Position numbers and translations under genes: made by a program. Positions 27,134 to 40,901 of a stretch of DNA of 64,000 bases are shown here, piece after piece (position 1 is the stretch's first letter; each line of letters starts with the position of its first letter). The stretch is from Rubrivivax sp. (GTDB lineage Bacteria; Pseudomonadota; Gammaproteobacteria; Burkholderiales; Burkholderiaceae_C): NCBI GenBank assembly GCA_019635285.1, contig JAHBZS010000003.1:62001-126000 (forward strand). The letters run 5' to 3'. The notes under the pieces are model-generated. The model saw only the letters and a list, made by a program, of their open reading frames with translations. It was not told the origin of the DNA and did no database searches.

Positions 27134-27738
27134 CAGCTCTTCGCGCCGGGCTTGTTCAGGCCGGCCAGGTAGTTGATCAGGCCGTCGATGCCGCCCGCGC
27201 TGAGCTCCTGCGCGAAGCGGTTGCGGTAGTTGTCGACCAGCCACGAACCCAGCACGTTGACGTTGTAGATCTTCCACTGGCCGCTGCTCTTTTCCAGCCG
27301 GTAGCCCAGCGGGATCGGCTCCTTGCCGCCGACGACCAGGGTGCGCACCTCGACTTCGGAGTCCGACAGCTTCAGGGTCGGCGGCTTCAGCTCCACCGTC
27401 TGGTTCTTCACCAGCGTCAGCGCGCCGGAGTAGCTGCGGATGAGCAGCGCCTTGAACTCTTCCTGCAGGCGCTTCTGCTGCTCGGGGCTGGCCTCGTTCC
27501 AGCGGCGGCCGACGGCGTTCTTGGTCATCAGCGGAAAGTTGACCAGCGGCATCACCTTGGCGTCGACCAGCGCCAGGATCTTGCCGACGTCACCGGCCTG
27601 GATGGCCTTGTCGGCCTTGACGGCATCGATGACCTCGACCGAGAGCTGATGAATCATCTCGTCGGGCGCGGTCTCGGCCTGCGCCGGCGCGGCAGCGGCG
27701 AAGGCCAGCGCGCAGAGCAGGATCCAGCGGTAGAACAT
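27133..27738 (-). CDS. mlaC: Periplasmic phospholipid carrier MlaC
   Basis: Periplasmic shuttle between MlaA at the outer membrane and MlaFEDB at the inner membrane, about 201-206 residues. The signal peptide ends at APAQA. The Tol-Tol-Ttg2 family core is clear (VMPLVNFPLMTKNAVG; EEFKALLIRSYSGAL; GSWLVDNYRNRFAQEL). Two ATGs are possible: 27738 is preceded by GGAGACAC with usable spacing, 27753 has no visible ribosome site. It lies between mlaA and mlaB. Confidence 0.92.
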   Translation of the reverse strand: MFYRWILLCALAFAAAAPAQAETAPDEMIHQLSVEVIDAVKADKAIQAGDVGKILALVDAKVMPLVNFPLMTKNAVGRRWNEASPEQQKRLQEEFKALLIRSYSGALTLVKNQTVELKPPTLKLSDSEVEVRTLVVGGKEPIPLGYRLEKSSGQWKIYNVNVLGSWLVDNYRNRFAQELSAGGIDGLINYLAGLNKPGAKS

Positions 27739-27808
27739 CGCAAGTGTCTCCATGGGGCAAGGCGTGAGGCGCGACGATACCCCGCACGGGGCACGCGACG
27801 ATTCACGC

Positions 27809-28642
27809 TCAGTTCTTGGGGTCTTTGGCCGGTGCGGCCGGGGGCGGTGCGTCGGGCGCGCCGCTGCCGTCGGCCTGGCCGAAGCGCCGCGTCAGGTAGG
27901 CATCGCGCACGAAGCTGTAGGGATCGAGCGCGATCGAGTTCATCAGGCGGGTCGCATCCAGCAGTTGCGCGCGCGTGTCGATGATCTGCACCACCGTCGT
28001 CACCGGCCGGAACGAGCCCTGGTTGATGGCGTAGGCCGGCGTCGCCGCGATGTCCAGCGGCAACGCGACGGCGTCGCGCACCGTCGACGGGCCGAAGAAG
28101 GGCAGCATCAGGAAGTTGCCCGGGCCGACGCCCCACACGCCCAGCGTCTGGCCGAAGTCCTGCGGCGAGCGCTCGATGCCGAACGCGGTGGCCATGTCGA
28201 TCAGCCCGCCCCAGCCGAACACCGTGTTCCAGATGAAGCGGAAGCTCATCGCCACGGATTGTTCGAGCTTGCCCTGCAGCAGGTTGTTGACGGCCGACCA
28301 CAGGTCGTCGGCGTTGTTGAAGAAGTTGTGGATGCCGGTGCGCACCAGCGGCGGCACCACCGTCACGTAGGCCGAGGCCCACGGGTGCAGCAGGTCGGCG
28401 TCCAGGTCCTGGTTGAACTTGAAGATGCCGCGGTTGAAGGGCTCCCAGGGATCGGGCACCAGCGGCTGCACGGCCGCCGGCTCGGCGTCCTGTGCGGCCA
28501 CCGCCTGCGTCTGCCCAGGTGTCTGCCCAGGCGTCTGCTCAGGCGCCTGCGTTTGCGCCTGCGTCGGTGCCGGCGCCAGCATGCACAGTCCGGCGGCCAG
28601 CGCCGCGCCGGCCAGCGACGAGCGCAAGGGGAATGCTCGCAT
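27809..28642 (-). CDS. mlaA: Outer-membrane phospholipid-removal protein MlaA (VacJ)
   Basis: MlaA/VacJ family protein of 277 residues; in the outer membrane, MlaA forms a channel that removes phospholipids from the outer leaflet. The core is typical (DPWEPFNRGIFKFNQDLD; PPLVRTGIHNFFNN; NTVFGWGGLIDMAT). The signal region reads LAAGLCMLAPAPTQAQ: Leu precedes the only Cys, a poor lipobox, so signal peptidase I cleavage at TQA is possible. A Gln/Thr/Pro-rich linker with two QTPG repeats follows. ATG 28642 gives a TGATG junction with mlaD; GTG 28645 is the alternative. Confidence 0.92.
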   Translation of the reverse strand: MRAFPLRSSLAGAALAAGLCMLAPAPTQAQTQAPEQTPGQTPGQTQAVAAQDAEPAAVQPLVPDPWEPFNRGIFKFNQDLDADLLHPWASAYVTVVPPLVRTGIHNFFNNADDLWSAVNNLLQGKLEQSVAMSFRFIWNTVFGWGGLIDMATAFGIERSPQDFGQTLGVWGVGPGNFLMLPFFGPSTVRDAVALPLDIAATPAYAINQGSFRPVTTVVQIIDTRAQLLDATRLMNSIALDPYSFVRDAYLTRRFGQADGSGAPDAPPPAAPAKDPKN

Positions 28643-29121
28643 CACTTCCTCGCTCCCGCGTCGCCGGCCTCGGCGGCCTTGTTGAAGATCAGCTGCCCGA
28701 TCAGGTTCTCCAGCACCAGCGCGGACTGCGTCTGCGTGATCGTGGCGCCCGCCGCAAAGTTGGCGTCGTCGGCGCCGGGCTCCAGCCCGATGTACTGGTC
28801 GCCAAGCAGGCCGGAGGTGAGGATCTTGGCCGAGCTGTCCTTGGGGAACTGGAAGCCGGCGCGGATCTCCATGGCGACCACGCCCTGGTAGGTCTTCGGG
28901 TCCAGCGTGATGCCGGTGACGCGGCCCACCGTGACCCCGGCGCTGCGCACCGGGGCGCGCACCTTCAGCCCGCCGATGTTGTCGAAGCGCGCGTTCAGCG
29001 CATAGGTCGCCTCGGTGCTGAAGCTGGCCAGGTTGGCGGCCTTCAGCGCCAGGAACAGCAGCGCGGCCATGCCGAGCAGCACGAACAGGCCGACCAGGAT
29101 TTCTGTGGTTCTGGGTTTCAT
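28642..29121 (-). CDS. mlaD: MCE-domain protein MlaD
   Basis: Inner-membrane-anchored MCE subunit of the Mla transporter, 159 residues. One N-terminal transmembrane helix (ILVGLFVLLGMAALLFLAL) precedes the MCE domain (ARFDNIGGLKVRAPVRSAGV through SGLLGDQYIGLEPG). The C-terminal hydrophobic pore helix is in ALVLENLIGQLIFNK. ATG overlaps the mlaE stop (ATGA). Confidence 0.94.
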   Translation of the reverse strand: MKPRTTEILVGLFVLLGMAALLFLALKAANLASFSTEATYALNARFDNIGGLKVRAPVRSAGVTVGRVTGITLDPKTYQGVVAMEIRAGFQFPKDSSAKILTSGLLGDQYIGLEPGADDANFAAGATITQTQSALVLENLIGQLIFNKAAEAGDAGARK

Positions 29122-29900
29122 GGAGTGGAGAACATCAGCGCCGTGAGGATGAAGTCCATCCCCAGCACGGCCAGCGAGGCGATGACCACCGAGCGTGTCG
29201 TCGCCGCCGACACGCCGGCCGGCGTGGGCTGCGCCTCATAGCCCTGGTACAGGGCAACGAAGCTGCAGATCACGCCGAACACCATGCTCTTGACGATGCC
29301 GTTGCCCAGATCGCGCCAGACGTCGACGCGGTTCTGCATGATCGACCAGAAATTGCCGGCATCGACCCCGATCAGCAGCACGGCGAGCACGTAAGCGCCA
29401 AGTATGCCCACGGTCGAGAAAACCAGGGCCAGGATGGGCATCGACACGATGCCGCCGAGGAAGCGCGGCGCGAGCACGCGGGCGCGCGGGTCCACGGCCA
29501 TCAGCTCCATCGCGGCCAGCTGTTCGCCGGCCTTCATCAGCCCGATCTCGGCCGTCAGCGAGGTGCCGGCGCGGCCGGCGAAGAGCAGCGCGGTGACCAC
29601 CGGGCCCAGCTCGCGCAGCAGCGCCAGGTTGACCACCAGCCCCAGGCTCTCGGCCGCGCCGTAGGTGACCAGCGCGTAGTACATCTGCAGCGCCAGCACG
29701 AAACCCACCGCCAGGCCCGAGGCGGCGATGATCAGCAGCGAGTGGTTGCCGATCAGGTGGATCTGCGCCAGCACCAGTGGCCAGCGGCGCAACGCGGCGG
29801 GCGTGAAGCGCAGCAGGTCGACGAAGAAGAAGGCCGCATGGCCCAGCGCACGCAGCCAACCGAGCGTGCCGCGACCCAGCCAGGCCAGCGCGTCGCTCAT
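29118..29900 (-). CDS. mlaE: Mla ABC transporter permease MlaE
   Basis: Integral inner-membrane permease of 260 residues, MlaE family. Typical blocks are LLRELGPVVTALLFAGRAGT, SLTAEIGLMKAGEQLAAMEL and the C-terminal LGMDFILTALMF. It binds phospholipid together with the MlaD hexamer. It overlaps mlaF and mlaD by ATGA at both ends. Confidence 0.95.
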   Translation of the reverse strand: MSDALAWLGRGTLGWLRALGHAAFFFVDLLRFTPAALRRWPLVLAQIHLIGNHSLLIIAASGLAVGFVLALQMYYALVTYGAAESLGLVVNLALLRELGPVVTALLFAGRAGTSLTAEIGLMKAGEQLAAMELMAVDPRARVLAPRFLGGIVSMPILALVFSTVGILGAYVLAVLLIGVDAGNFWSIMQNRVDVWRDLGNGIVKSMVFGVICSFVALYQGYEAQPTPAGVSAATTRSVVIASLAVLGMDFILTALMFSTP

Positions 29901-30709
29901 GCCCGCAGCCCCAGGTCCTGGGCCAGCGGTGCGGCCGGGTAGTGGAAGCGCACCGGGCCGTCGGGCTCGCCGCCGATGAACTGCCGCACCTCGGGGTCGG
30001 TGGACGCACGCAGCTCGGCGGGCGTGCCGTGCGCCACCACGCGGCCGCCGCCCGACAGCAGGTAGGCCCGGTCGCAGATGGCGAAGCACTCGTCGACATC
30101 GTGCGAGACGATCAGCGAGGTGGCGCCGGTGGCGTCGTTGAGCTTGCGGATCAGGTTGGCGGTGACGCCCATAGCGATCGGGTCCAGGCCGGTGAAGGGC
30201 TCGTCGTACATGATCAGCTCGGGGTCCAGCGCGATCGCACGCGCCAGCGCGATGCGCCGCGCCATGCCGCCCGAGACCTGCGAGATGCGCAGCGGCGCCG
30301 CACCGCGCAGCCCCACGGCGTTGAGCTTCATCAGCACGATGTCGCGCACCATGCTCTCCGGCAGCCCGGCGTGCTCGCGCAGCGGGAAGGCCACGTTGTC
30401 GAACACGCTCAGGTCGGTGAACAGCGCGCCGAACTGGAACAGCATGCCCAGCCGGCGGCGCAGCCGGTACAGCTGCTCGCGGTTCGACGCATCGACGGGC
30501 TCGCCGTCGAAGACCACCCGGCCCTGCGCCACGGCGTGCACGCCGGCGATCAGCCGCAGCAAGGTGGTCTTGCCACAGCCCGAACCGCCGAGGATGGCCG
30601 TGACCTGGCCCCGCGCGAAGCGCAGGGACACGTCGTGGAGGACCATACGGGAGGTGTCGTAGCCGAAGCTGACACGGTCGATCTCGATCAGGGGCTGGGG
30701 TTCGGGCAT
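29897..30709 (-). CDS. mlaF: Mla ABC transporter ATPase MlaF
   Basis: ATPase of 270 residues. Walker A is GGSGCGKTT, signature VSGGMARR (the SGGM form typical of MlaF), Walker B LIMYDEPFTGLD and the H-loop IVSHDVDE. A C-terminal tail of about 25 residues after FIGG contacts the partner protomer and MlaB in the family. ATG 30709 is the family start; the open frame runs further upstream without support. It is the first mla gene, 141 nt after gltD. Confidence 0.94.
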   Translation of the reverse strand: MPEPQPLIEIDRVSFGYDTSRMVLHDVSLRFARGQVTAILGGSGCGKTTLLRLIAGVHAVAQGRVVFDGEPVDASNREQLYRLRRRLGMLFQFGALFTDLSVFDNVAFPLREHAGLPESMVRDIVLMKLNAVGLRGAAPLRISQVSGGMARRIALARAIALDPELIMYDEPFTGLDPIAMGVTANLIRKLNDATGATSLIVSHDVDECFAICDRAYLLSGGGRVVAHGTPAELRASTDPEVRQFIGGEPDGPVRFHYPAAPLAQDLGLRA

Positions 30710-30850
30710 CGAGCGGCAGGACAAGCGCTTGGCTTCGATTGTCCCATGCACCTTTCTCCACCGAGCGGCCGCCCGTGCGCACGGCTTCTCGCCCGCAGGG
30801 GCCCGCCGGCCTGCCCGCCGGCCGGCGCGCGAAACGCGCAAGGGGCGGGC

Positions 30851-32317
<1,467 letters not shown>

Positions 32318-32346
32318 GGGTTCGTTCTCCTGATCGCGCCGCGGGC

Positions 32347-37104
<4,758 letters not shown>

Positions 37105-37143
37105 GGCGCAGTCCTTTGCATGGTCCGGTTTCCGGGGGCGCAG

Positions 37144-37171
37144 ATTATCGCAGCGCAGCAATCAGGGCAAA
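37144..37171 (-). promoter_or_regulatory. Predicted promoter of gltBD
   Basis: Minus-strand GATAAT (37149-37144) with TTTGCC (37171-37166) 16 nt upstream. The leader would be about 33 nt. It lies immediately downstream of the AT-rich palindrome, so an independent gltBD transcript is likely despite the tight aro-dgt genes upstream. Confidence 0.45.
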
Positions 37172-37174
37172 CCG

Positions 37175-37198
37175 AATTAAATGGGGTCAGGTTTAATT
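37175..37198. repeat. AT-rich palindrome with GGGGTCAG core
   Basis: AATTAAA and TTTAATT (7-bp perfect inverted repeats) flank TGGGGTCAGG. It stands out in a 69 % GC region. A GGGGTCAG core between AT-rich arms is, as I recall, common beside REP-associated tyrosine transposase genes, and the gene at 37289-37984 is a member of that family. It is probably a remnant of its target or recognition element; it also sits just upstream of the gltB promoter. Confidence 0.6.
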
Positions 37199-37288
37199 TA
37201 TCAAGCCGAGGCCGGCAATCCAAAACTATTGGGGACACATCAAAACCAGCGCGCGCAACGGCACGCAAGCACGATGCGCGCCAGCCGC

Positions 37289-37984
37289 TCAGGCCCCGCT
37301 GGCGCGGCGTGGCCGGCCGCGGGCGCGCGGGCGCACCGCCCGCCCGCGCTGCGCGGCGACCTCGGCCAGGAATTCAGCCGAACCCAGCGCCCAGCCGTTG
37401 GCCGCGGCATGTTCGATGTGCCGCCGCTCGGCCTCACCCAGCCCCTGCGCCAGCAGCGCGGCGTAGGCCGCCTCGCGCTCGAAGGGCGTGTTGCCCAGGC
37501 GCCAGAACTCTTCGGGGTCGACGACCAGCGGGTCGCGGCGCAAGCCCAGGCGGTGCGGTGCGCTGCACCAGCCGGCGGTCTGGGGCGACGCCGCCAGCCC
37601 GTGACGCGGCAGCAGCGTGTCGATCAGCAGCAGACAGTGCAGCACAGGCGTGCCCGCCTGCACCACGCCGGCGCGGAAGCGCCCCTCCCAGAGCGTGCCG
37701 CTGCGGCCGTGGCGACGGTTGAACTGGGCGCCGTAGCGTCGCCCCAACGCCTGCATCGTGCGACTCAAGGCGGCTTCCGAGCCGGGGCGCAGCAGCAGTT
37801 GCACCTCGTGCCCCAGCAGCGCATAGGCATGCACCTGCACCGCATGGGCGCGCGCGGCGTCCTGCAACGCCTGCAGGTACAGGCGCCGGTCCTCGTCGTC
37901 GACGAACACCGGCTGCGCGTTGTGGCCGCGCAGCAGCACATGGTGCGCCTGGCCGGCGACGACGAGCCTGGGGAGCCGGGCCAT
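37289..37984 (-). CDS. REP-associated transposase-like protein, catalytic residues lost
   Basis: Protein of 231 residues with the layout of Y1/RAYT transposases (start MARLPRLVVAGQAHHVLLRG; middle FNRRHGRSGTLWEGRF; end NGWALGSAEFLAEV). The catalytic HUH position, normally PNHVHLL, reads GHEVQLL (E60, Q62). The catalytic Tyr region, normally RYIELNPVRAG, reads LLIDTLLPRHG (Leu120). All three catalytic residues are therefore absent while the frame is intact, so it cannot nick DNA by the usual chemistry. A basic Arg-rich C-terminus may still bind DNA. It lies 10 nt downstream of dgt in the aro operon. Confidence 0.8.
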   Translation of the reverse strand: MARLPRLVVAGQAHHVLLRGHNAQPVFVDDEDRRLYLQALQDAARAHAVQVHAYALLGHEVQLLLRPGSEAALSRTMQALGRRYGAQFNRRHGRSGTLWEGRFRAGVVQAGTPVLHCLLLIDTLLPRHGLAASPQTAGWCSAPHRLGLRRDPLVVDPEEFWRLGNTPFEREAAYAALLAQGLGEAERRHIEHAAANGWALGSAEFLAEVAAQRGRAVRPRARGRPRRASGA

Positions 37985-37994
37985 GGAAGGCAGC

Positions 37995-39191
37995 TCAGGC
38001 CGCGTCGGCGAACAGCACCCGACCGGTGAGCCGCTGGTGCTCGCGCAGCGCGAAGCGGTCGGTCATGCCGGCGATGTAGTCCGCCACGGCACGCTCGCGG
38101 CGCGGCTGCAGGGCGTGTTCCTGGGGCATCTCCTGCGGCCGCTGCACGTAGGCGGCAAAGAGCTCGGCCACCACCCGCTTGGCGCGTTCCATGCTGGCGC
38201 GCACCTGCGCATGCCGGTACAAGGCCTCGAACAGGAAGCGCTTGAGTTCGGCGCTGGCCTGGCGCATGGAGGCGCTGAAACCCACCAGCGGCGACATCGC
38301 CCGGGCGGCATCGGCATCGGCCGGCGCGGCACGGCGCAGCGCCGCCTGGGTGTGATCCACCAGGTCGGCGGCCATGGCCGCCTGCATGCGCCGGATGCTG
38401 GCGAACAGCAGGCGGCGCGCACGCGCATCGGCCAGGCCCGGGTGCGCCGCCAGCGCCTCGTCGTGGAAGCGCCGGAACAGCGGCAGCTGCAGCAACTGCG
38501 GCACGGTGATCAGGCCGGAGCGCACGCCGTCGTCGATGTCGTGCGCGTTGTAGGCCATCTCGTCGGCCAGGTTGACCAGCTGCGCCTCCAGCGAGGGCTG
38601 CGTGCCGTCCAGGAAACGCTGCCCGACGCCACCCGGCTCGTCGCGCTGCAGCGCTTCGGCATGGCGGCGCGAGCAGTGCTTGAGGATGCCCTCCCGCGTC
38701 TCGAAGCACAGGTTCAGCCCGTCGAAGTCGGCATGGCATTGCTCCAGCACGTCGACCACGCGCAGGCTCTGCAGGTTGTGCTCGAAGCCACCCGAATCGG
38801 GATCGATGGCGCGCAGGCAGGCATGCAGCGCGTCCTGGCCGGCGTGGCCGAAGGGGGTGTGGCCCAGGTCGTGGGCCAGCGCGATGGCCTCGGCCAGGTC
38901 CTCGTTCAGCCGCAGCGCGCGCGCCATGGCGCGCGCCAGCTGGGCCACCTCCAGCGAGTGCGTCAGCCGGGTGCGGAACAGGTCGCCTTCGTGGTTGATG
39001 AAGACCTGCGTCTTGTAGACCAGGCGGCGGAACGCGGTGCTATGCACGATGCGTTCGCGGTCTACCTGATAAGCCCGGTGCGCCGGGTAGGCCGGGGACA
39101 CCGGCCCCTCGGCCTGCGCCTGCGCCGGCTCGGCAAGGCGCCGCCCGCGCGAGCGGCTGGCGTCGCTGGCCCAGGGGGCGAGCGCGTCCAT
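37995..39191 (-). CDS. dgt: Deoxyguanosinetriphosphate triphosphohydrolase-like protein
   Basis: HD-domain dNTP triphosphohydrolase of 398 residues, shorter than E. coli Dgt and of the dGTPase-like type widespread in proteobacteria. The metal site is TRLTHSLEV (H78), AHDLGHTPFGHAG (H107, D108, H111) and NLADEMAYNAHDIDDG with the later Asp. ATG 39191 is 1 nt after the aroB stop, so the two are coupled. Role is dNTP pool control in the cytoplasm. Confidence 0.92.
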   Translation of the reverse strand: MDALAPWASDASRSRGRRLAEPAQAQAEGPVSPAYPAHRAYQVDRERIVHSTAFRRLVYKTQVFINHEGDLFRTRLTHSLEVAQLARAMARALRLNEDLAEAIALAHDLGHTPFGHAGQDALHACLRAIDPDSGGFEHNLQSLRVVDVLEQCHADFDGLNLCFETREGILKHCSRRHAEALQRDEPGGVGQRFLDGTQPSLEAQLVNLADEMAYNAHDIDDGVRSGLITVPQLLQLPLFRRFHDEALAAHPGLADARARRLLFASIRRMQAAMAADLVDHTQAALRRAAPADADAARAMSPLVGFSASMRQASAELKRFLFEALYRHAQVRASMERAKRVVAELFAAYVQRPQEMPQEHALQPRRERAVADYIAGMTDRFALREHQRLTGRVLFADAA

Positions 39192-39192
39192 C

Positions 39193-40296
39193 TCAGGCCA
39201 CGCAGGCGGCCAGCACCTCGCGCACGCGCGCGTCAGGCGCGGCACGGACCACCGCACGGCCCGGCGCTTCGATGAGTACGAAGCGGATCTCGCCGCCCTG
39301 CGCCTTCTTGTCCACGCGCATCAGTTCCAGATAGCGCTCGGCCCCGAGGTCCGGGCCGCGCACCGGCAGCCCGGCGCGCTCGACGAGCCGGCGCAGCCGC
39401 TCGGCAAATGCCGGCGGCACCAGGCCGAGGCGCGCCGACAGCTCGCCGGCCATGACCATGCCGCAGCCGACGGCCTCGCCGTGCAGCCACGCGCCATAGC
39501 CCAGGCCGGCCTCGATGGCATGGCCGAAGGTATGGCCGAAGTTGAGGATCGCGCGCAGGCCGCCTTCGCGCTCGTCCTGGCCGACGACCCAGGCCTTGAT
39601 CTCGCAGCTGCGCCGCACCGCATGGGCCAGCGCGTCCGCATCGCGCGCCAGCAGCGCGTCGAGATTCGCCTCGATCCAGGCCAGGAACTCGGCGTCGGCG
39701 ATCGGCCCGTACTTGATGACCTCGGCCAGCCCGGCGCACAGCTCGCGCTGCGGCAGCGTGGCCAGCACGTCCAGGTCGCAGACCACGCGCTGCGGCTGGT
39801 AGAACGCGCCGATCATGTTCTTGCCGGCCGGGTGGTTGATGGCGGTCTTGCCGCCCACCGACGAATCGACCTGCGCCAGCAGCGTGGTCGGCACCTGCAC
39901 GAAAGGCACGCCGCGCATGTAGCAGGCCGCGGCGAAGCCGGTGATGTCGCCGACCACGCCGCCGCCCAGCGCGAACAGCACGGTCTGCCGGTCGCTGCCG
40001 TCGGCCAGCAGCCGGTCGAAGATGCGGTTCAGCGTCGGCCAGTCCTTGTGCTGCTCGCCGTCGGGCAGCTCGATCGTCGACACCTCGGCATAGTGGCCGC
40101 GCAAGGCCTGGCGCAGCCGCGACGCATACAGCGGCGCCACGGCGGTGTTGCTGACGACCAGCGCGCGCGCGGCGCGCGGCAGCCCTTGCCACGTGGCGGG
40201 CGCATCCAGCAGGCCGGGGCCGATGAGGATGTCGTAGTGCTGCGTGCCGGTGTGCACCGGCACCACGGCCGCAGCGGCGGCGGAAGCAAGGCTCAT
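39193..40296 (-). CDS. aroB: 3-dehydroquinate synthase
   Basis: Second step of the shikimate pathway, NAD- and zinc- or cobalt-dependent, 367 residues. Motifs include [46 protein letters not shown] and the metal histidines in [12 protein letters not shown] and [11 protein letters not shown]. It follows aroK by 28 nt and precedes dgt by 1 nt, the usual Burkholderiales aroK-aroB-dgt order. Confidence 0.97.
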   Translation of the reverse strand: MSLASAAAAAVVPVHTGTQHYDILIGPGLLDAPATWQGLPRAARALVVSNTAVAPLYASRLRQALRGHYAEVSTIELPDGEQHKDWPTLNRIFDRLLADGSDRQTVLFALGGGVVGDITGFAAACYMRGVPFVQVPTTLLAQVDSSVGGKTAINHPAGKNMIGAFYQPQRVVCDLDVLATLPQRELCAGLAEVIKYGPIADAEFLAWIEANLDALLARDADALAHAVRRSCEIKAWVVGQDEREGGLRAILNFGHTFGHAIEAGLGYGAWLHGEAVGCGMVMAGELSARLGLVPPAFAERLRRLVERAGLPVRGPDLGAERYLELMRVDKKAQGGEIRFVLIEAPGRAVVRAAPDARVREVLAACVA

Positions 40297-40324
40297 GGGC
40301 GCCGAGTGTACGGCGCGCCCGGGT

Positions 40325-40897
40325 TCAGCCTGGCTCGGCGCCGGTGCTGGCGTCGATGGGCGAGGGCACGCGCGCCGGGTCGACCAGGCCCGCCAGTTCC
40401 AGCTGCATCAGCACCATGTTGACCAGCGCCGGCACCGACGGCCGGCCGGTCTCGATGACGTAGTGCGCCACCTGCCGGTACAGCGGATCGCGCTCGCGGT
40501 ACAGCTCGCGCAGCCGGCGCAGCGGGTCGGCCACCTGCAGCAGCGGGCGGTGCGTGTCGTGGCGCAGGCGGCGGAACAGCTCCTCCGGCGTGGAGCGCAG
40601 GTAGAAGACGTGCGTGCCGCGGCGCAGCCGCTCGCGGTTGGGTGCGCGCAGCACCGCGCCGCCGCCGGTGGCCAGCACGATGTCCTGGCCGGGGGCGCTG
40701 AGCTGTTCGATGACCTCCTGCTCGACGTCGCGGAAGGCGGCCTCGCCATGCGCCTCGAAGAAGCTGCGGATCGGCATGCCGATCCGCTTCTCGATCTCGT
40801 GGTCGCCGTCGACCAGCCGCAAGCCCAGATGCCGCGCCAGGTGGCGCCCGACCGTGGACTTGCCACAGCCGGGCATGCCGACCAAGGTGATGGTCAC
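40325..40897 (-). CDS. aroK: Shikimate kinase
   Basis: Phosphorylates shikimate with ATP; 190 residues. Walker A is GMPGCGKST (K13), the shikimate-binding aspartates are in [13 protein letters not shown] (D30, D32) and TGGGA lies at 77-81. The C-terminus extends about 15 residues beyond the usual fold. The start is a GTG 4 nt after the lipoprotein stop; a nearby ATG is out of frame. Confidence 0.95.
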   Translation of the reverse strand: MTITLVGMPGCGKSTVGRHLARHLGLRLVDGDHEIEKRIGMPIRSFFEAHGEAAFRDVEQEVIEQLSAPGQDIVLATGGGAVLRAPNRERLRRGTHVFYLRSTPEELFRRLRHDTHRPLLQVADPLRRLRELYRERDPLYRQVAHYVIETGRPSVPALVNMVLMQLELAGLVDPARVPSPIDASTGAEPG

Positions 40898-40901
40898 GGC
40901 A

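Noticed and set aside
37105..37984. Intact insertion sequence around the transposase-like gene
   Set aside because: No terminal repeats or target duplication flank the gene, and its catalytic residues are missing.
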